This document shows, piece after piece, positions 62,983-64,000 of a stretch of DNA of 64,000 bases (its first letter is position 1; each line of letters starts with the position of its first letter). This DNA is from Flavobacterium cupriresistens (GTDB lineage: Bacteria; Bacteroidota; Bacteroidia; Flavobacteriales; Flavobacteriaceae): positions 310,001 to 374,000 of the forward strand of contig NZ_CP087134.1 of NCBI RefSeq assembly GCF_020911925.1, written 5' to 3'. The notes under the pieces were generated by a model. It did not search any database and was not told the DNA's origin. It saw only the letters and a program-made list of their open reading frames with translations. A program made the position numbers and the translations under genes.

Positions 62983-63013
62983 TTTTTTAAAACTAAAAAA
63001 GAAACTTTATTTA

Positions 63014-64000
63014 CTACAACCTATTATCGGCTACAGTACCTAAAACTCCTTTTACATCATATACTAAACTATTTGATTTTTGCAAACCGGAAAAATCCAG
63101 TTTCAAAAATTCTTTGTGTGCGACACCTAAAACAATAGCATCAAATTTCTCCTTTGGAATTGAATCTACTGTTGTGAGCTTGTATTCTTTTCTAACCTCG
63201 TCAATACTTGCTAACGGGTCGTATATCGTTACCGCTATTCCATACTCTTTCAATGCTTTTATAACATCTACAATTTTAGTATTTCGAACGTCAGGGCAAT
63301 TTTCTTTAAATGTAATTCCAAGCATTAACAGATTGGCACCATTTACAGAAATCCCTTTTTTAATCATCAATTTAACCACTTGAGAAGCAATATACTCTCC
63401 CATGCTGTCATTTAAACGTCGTCCTGCCAAAATTATTTCAGGATGATACCCAAATTCCTGTGCTCGTTGTGCCAAGTAATATGGATCAACACCTATGCAA
63501 TGACCTCCAACCAAACCTGGTTTAAATGGTAAAAAATTCCATTTTGTGGCTGCTGCTGTCAGAACTTCTTGTGTATCAATATTCATTAAGTTGAATATCT
63601 TAGCTAATTCATTAACAAAAGCGATATTAATATCCCTTTGTGAGTTTTCTATCACTTTTGCGGCTTCTGCCACTTTTATGCTAGGGGCTAAATGAGTTCC
63701 TGCTGTAATAACAGATTTATATAGTGCATCAACTTTTAATCCAATTTCAGGAGTTGATCCTGAAGTTACTTTCAGAATTTTCTCAACCGTGTGTTCTTTA
63801 TCTCCGGGATTTATTCTTTCAGGTGAATATCCTGCAAAAAAATCCTCATTAAATTTCAAACCTGAAACATTTTCCAACACAGGTACACATTGTTCTTCTG
63901 TAACGCCTGGATAAACCGTCGATTCATAAATAACAATATCTCCTTTTTTCAGTATTTTACCAACAGATTCACTCGATTTATACAATGGGGTTAAATCCGG
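63014..64000 (-). CDS. UDP-HexNAc/UDP-sugar 6-dehydrogenase, partial (5' end beyond window)
   Basis: 328 codons of a UDP-glucose/GDP-mannose dehydrogenase-family protein are present; the frame stays open to base 64000 and begins PDLTP just before YKSSESVGKIL, so the N-terminal NAD domain lies outside. GDIVIYESTVYPGVTEE, FFAGYSPERINPGD, FKPGLVGGHCIGVDPYYL (catalytic Cys) and ITFKENCPDVRNTK are conserved. The residues PDLTPL and PERINPGD are nearer TviB/WbpO, which oxidise UDP-GlcNAc or UDP-GalNAc, than to UDP-glucose dehydrogenase. It would supply a HexNAc-uronic acid. The first base of the window's edge cuts the gene. Confidence 0.88.
   Translation of the reverse strand, partial: PDLTPLYKSSESVGKILKKGDIVIYESTVYPGVTEEQCVPVLENVSGLKFNEDFFAGYSPERINPGDKEHTVEKILKVTSGSTPEIGLKVDALYKSVITAGTHLAPSIKVAEAAKVIENSQRDINIAFVNELAKIFNLMNIDTQEVLTAAATKWNFLPFKPGLVGGHCIGVDPYYLAQRAQEFGYHPEIILAGRRLNDSMGEYIASQVVKLMIKKGISVNGANLLMLGITFKENCPDVRNTKIVDVIKALKEYGIAVTIYDPLASIDEVRKEYKLTTVDSIPKEKFDAIVLGVAHKEFLKLDFSGLQKSNSLVYDVKGVLGTVADNRL

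Noticed and set aside
1..64000. Insertion sequences, integrases, CRISPR arrays, tRNA or rRNA genes
   Set aside because: No transposase or integrase motifs, no regularly spaced repeats and no RNA-gene signals were seen on either strand.

Overview
The window is a polysaccharide biosynthesis and export locus, very probably from a Flavobacterium or close relative (Bacteroidota, Flavobacteriaceae). The reasons are the strongly A+T-rich sequence, the protein types, a Wza-like exporter with a C-terminal membrane helix, an acid-rich lipoprotein tail after the lipid cysteine, and TAnnTTTG promoter elements in place of sigma-70 boxes. Sixty-two genes on the minus strand are read right to left (64000 to 201), most with 4-base (ATGA) or 1-base (TAATG) overlaps or gaps under 40 bases. 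The only plus-strand gene is a 3' fragment at 2-199, convergent with the last locus gene. No rRNA, tRNA, CRISPR or insertion sequence was seen. No gene-free stretch exceeds 300 bases; the longest are 33057-33236 (180) and 35205-35385 (181).

Layout in transcription order. 64000-57404: nucleotide-sugar and export genes (UDP-sugar dehydrogenase fragment, manC, rmlB, Wza-like exporter, Wzz-like co-polymerase). 57369-49799: a pseudaminic-acid-type block (pseB, pseC, a synthase/cytidylyltransferase fusion, YhcH, an SGNH protein, pseH, a formyltransferase, pseI). 49793-40324: a surface lipoprotein with a sialidase-like propeller, Wzx flippase, an unrecognised GT-B-like protein, four GT2 enzymes, a Wzy-like polymerase and a sugar epimerase/reductase. 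40236-35386: rmlC, rmlD, rmlA, a WecA/WbpL-type initiating transferase, a FdtA/WxcM-like cupin and a sugar aminotransferase. 35204-30888: a WbpM/CapD-type 4,6-dehydratase and the Wzm/Wzt ABC exporter. 30868-18085: a run of GT2 and GT4 transferases, an alpha-1,2-fucosyltransferase-like GT11 and an acyltransferase. 17978-11354: a sialic acid block (neuA, neuB, neuC) interleaved with two acyltransferase-3 genes, a GT2 and a CatB-type acetyltransferase. 11300-201: MBOAT plus SGNH O-acetylation genes, four GT4 enzymes, a CDP-glycerol-transferase-like GT-B, an O-antigen ligase/polymerase and a WcaJ-type initiating transferase.

Taken together the genes can supply dTDP-L-rhamnose (rmlABCD all present), CMP-Neu5Ac (neuCBA), most of CMP-pseudaminic acid (no recognisable pseG), a 4-amino- or 6-deoxy-HexNAc from the dehydratase and aminotransferase pair, GDP-mannose and a UDP-HexNAc-uronate. 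There are two possible initiating transferases (WcaJ-type and WecA-type), two Wzy/ligase-type membrane proteins, and both a flippase route and an ABC-exporter route. The locus may therefore build more than one glycan, or one glycan plus a ligation step. Six GT4, fourteen GT2 and one GT11 enzymes, plus two uncertain GT-B proteins, far exceed the needs of one ordinary repeat unit.

The most notable items are two different nonulosonic-acid pathways in one locus, the NeuB-SAF-cytidylyltransferase fusion beside a complete PseI, the missing PseG, the sialidase-like lipoprotein in the biosynthesis block, and two small translationally coupled reading frames (50 and 63 codons) of unknown function. Family assignments are by motif recognition. 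Sugar specificities of the glycosyltransferases are not deducible from the sequence alone.
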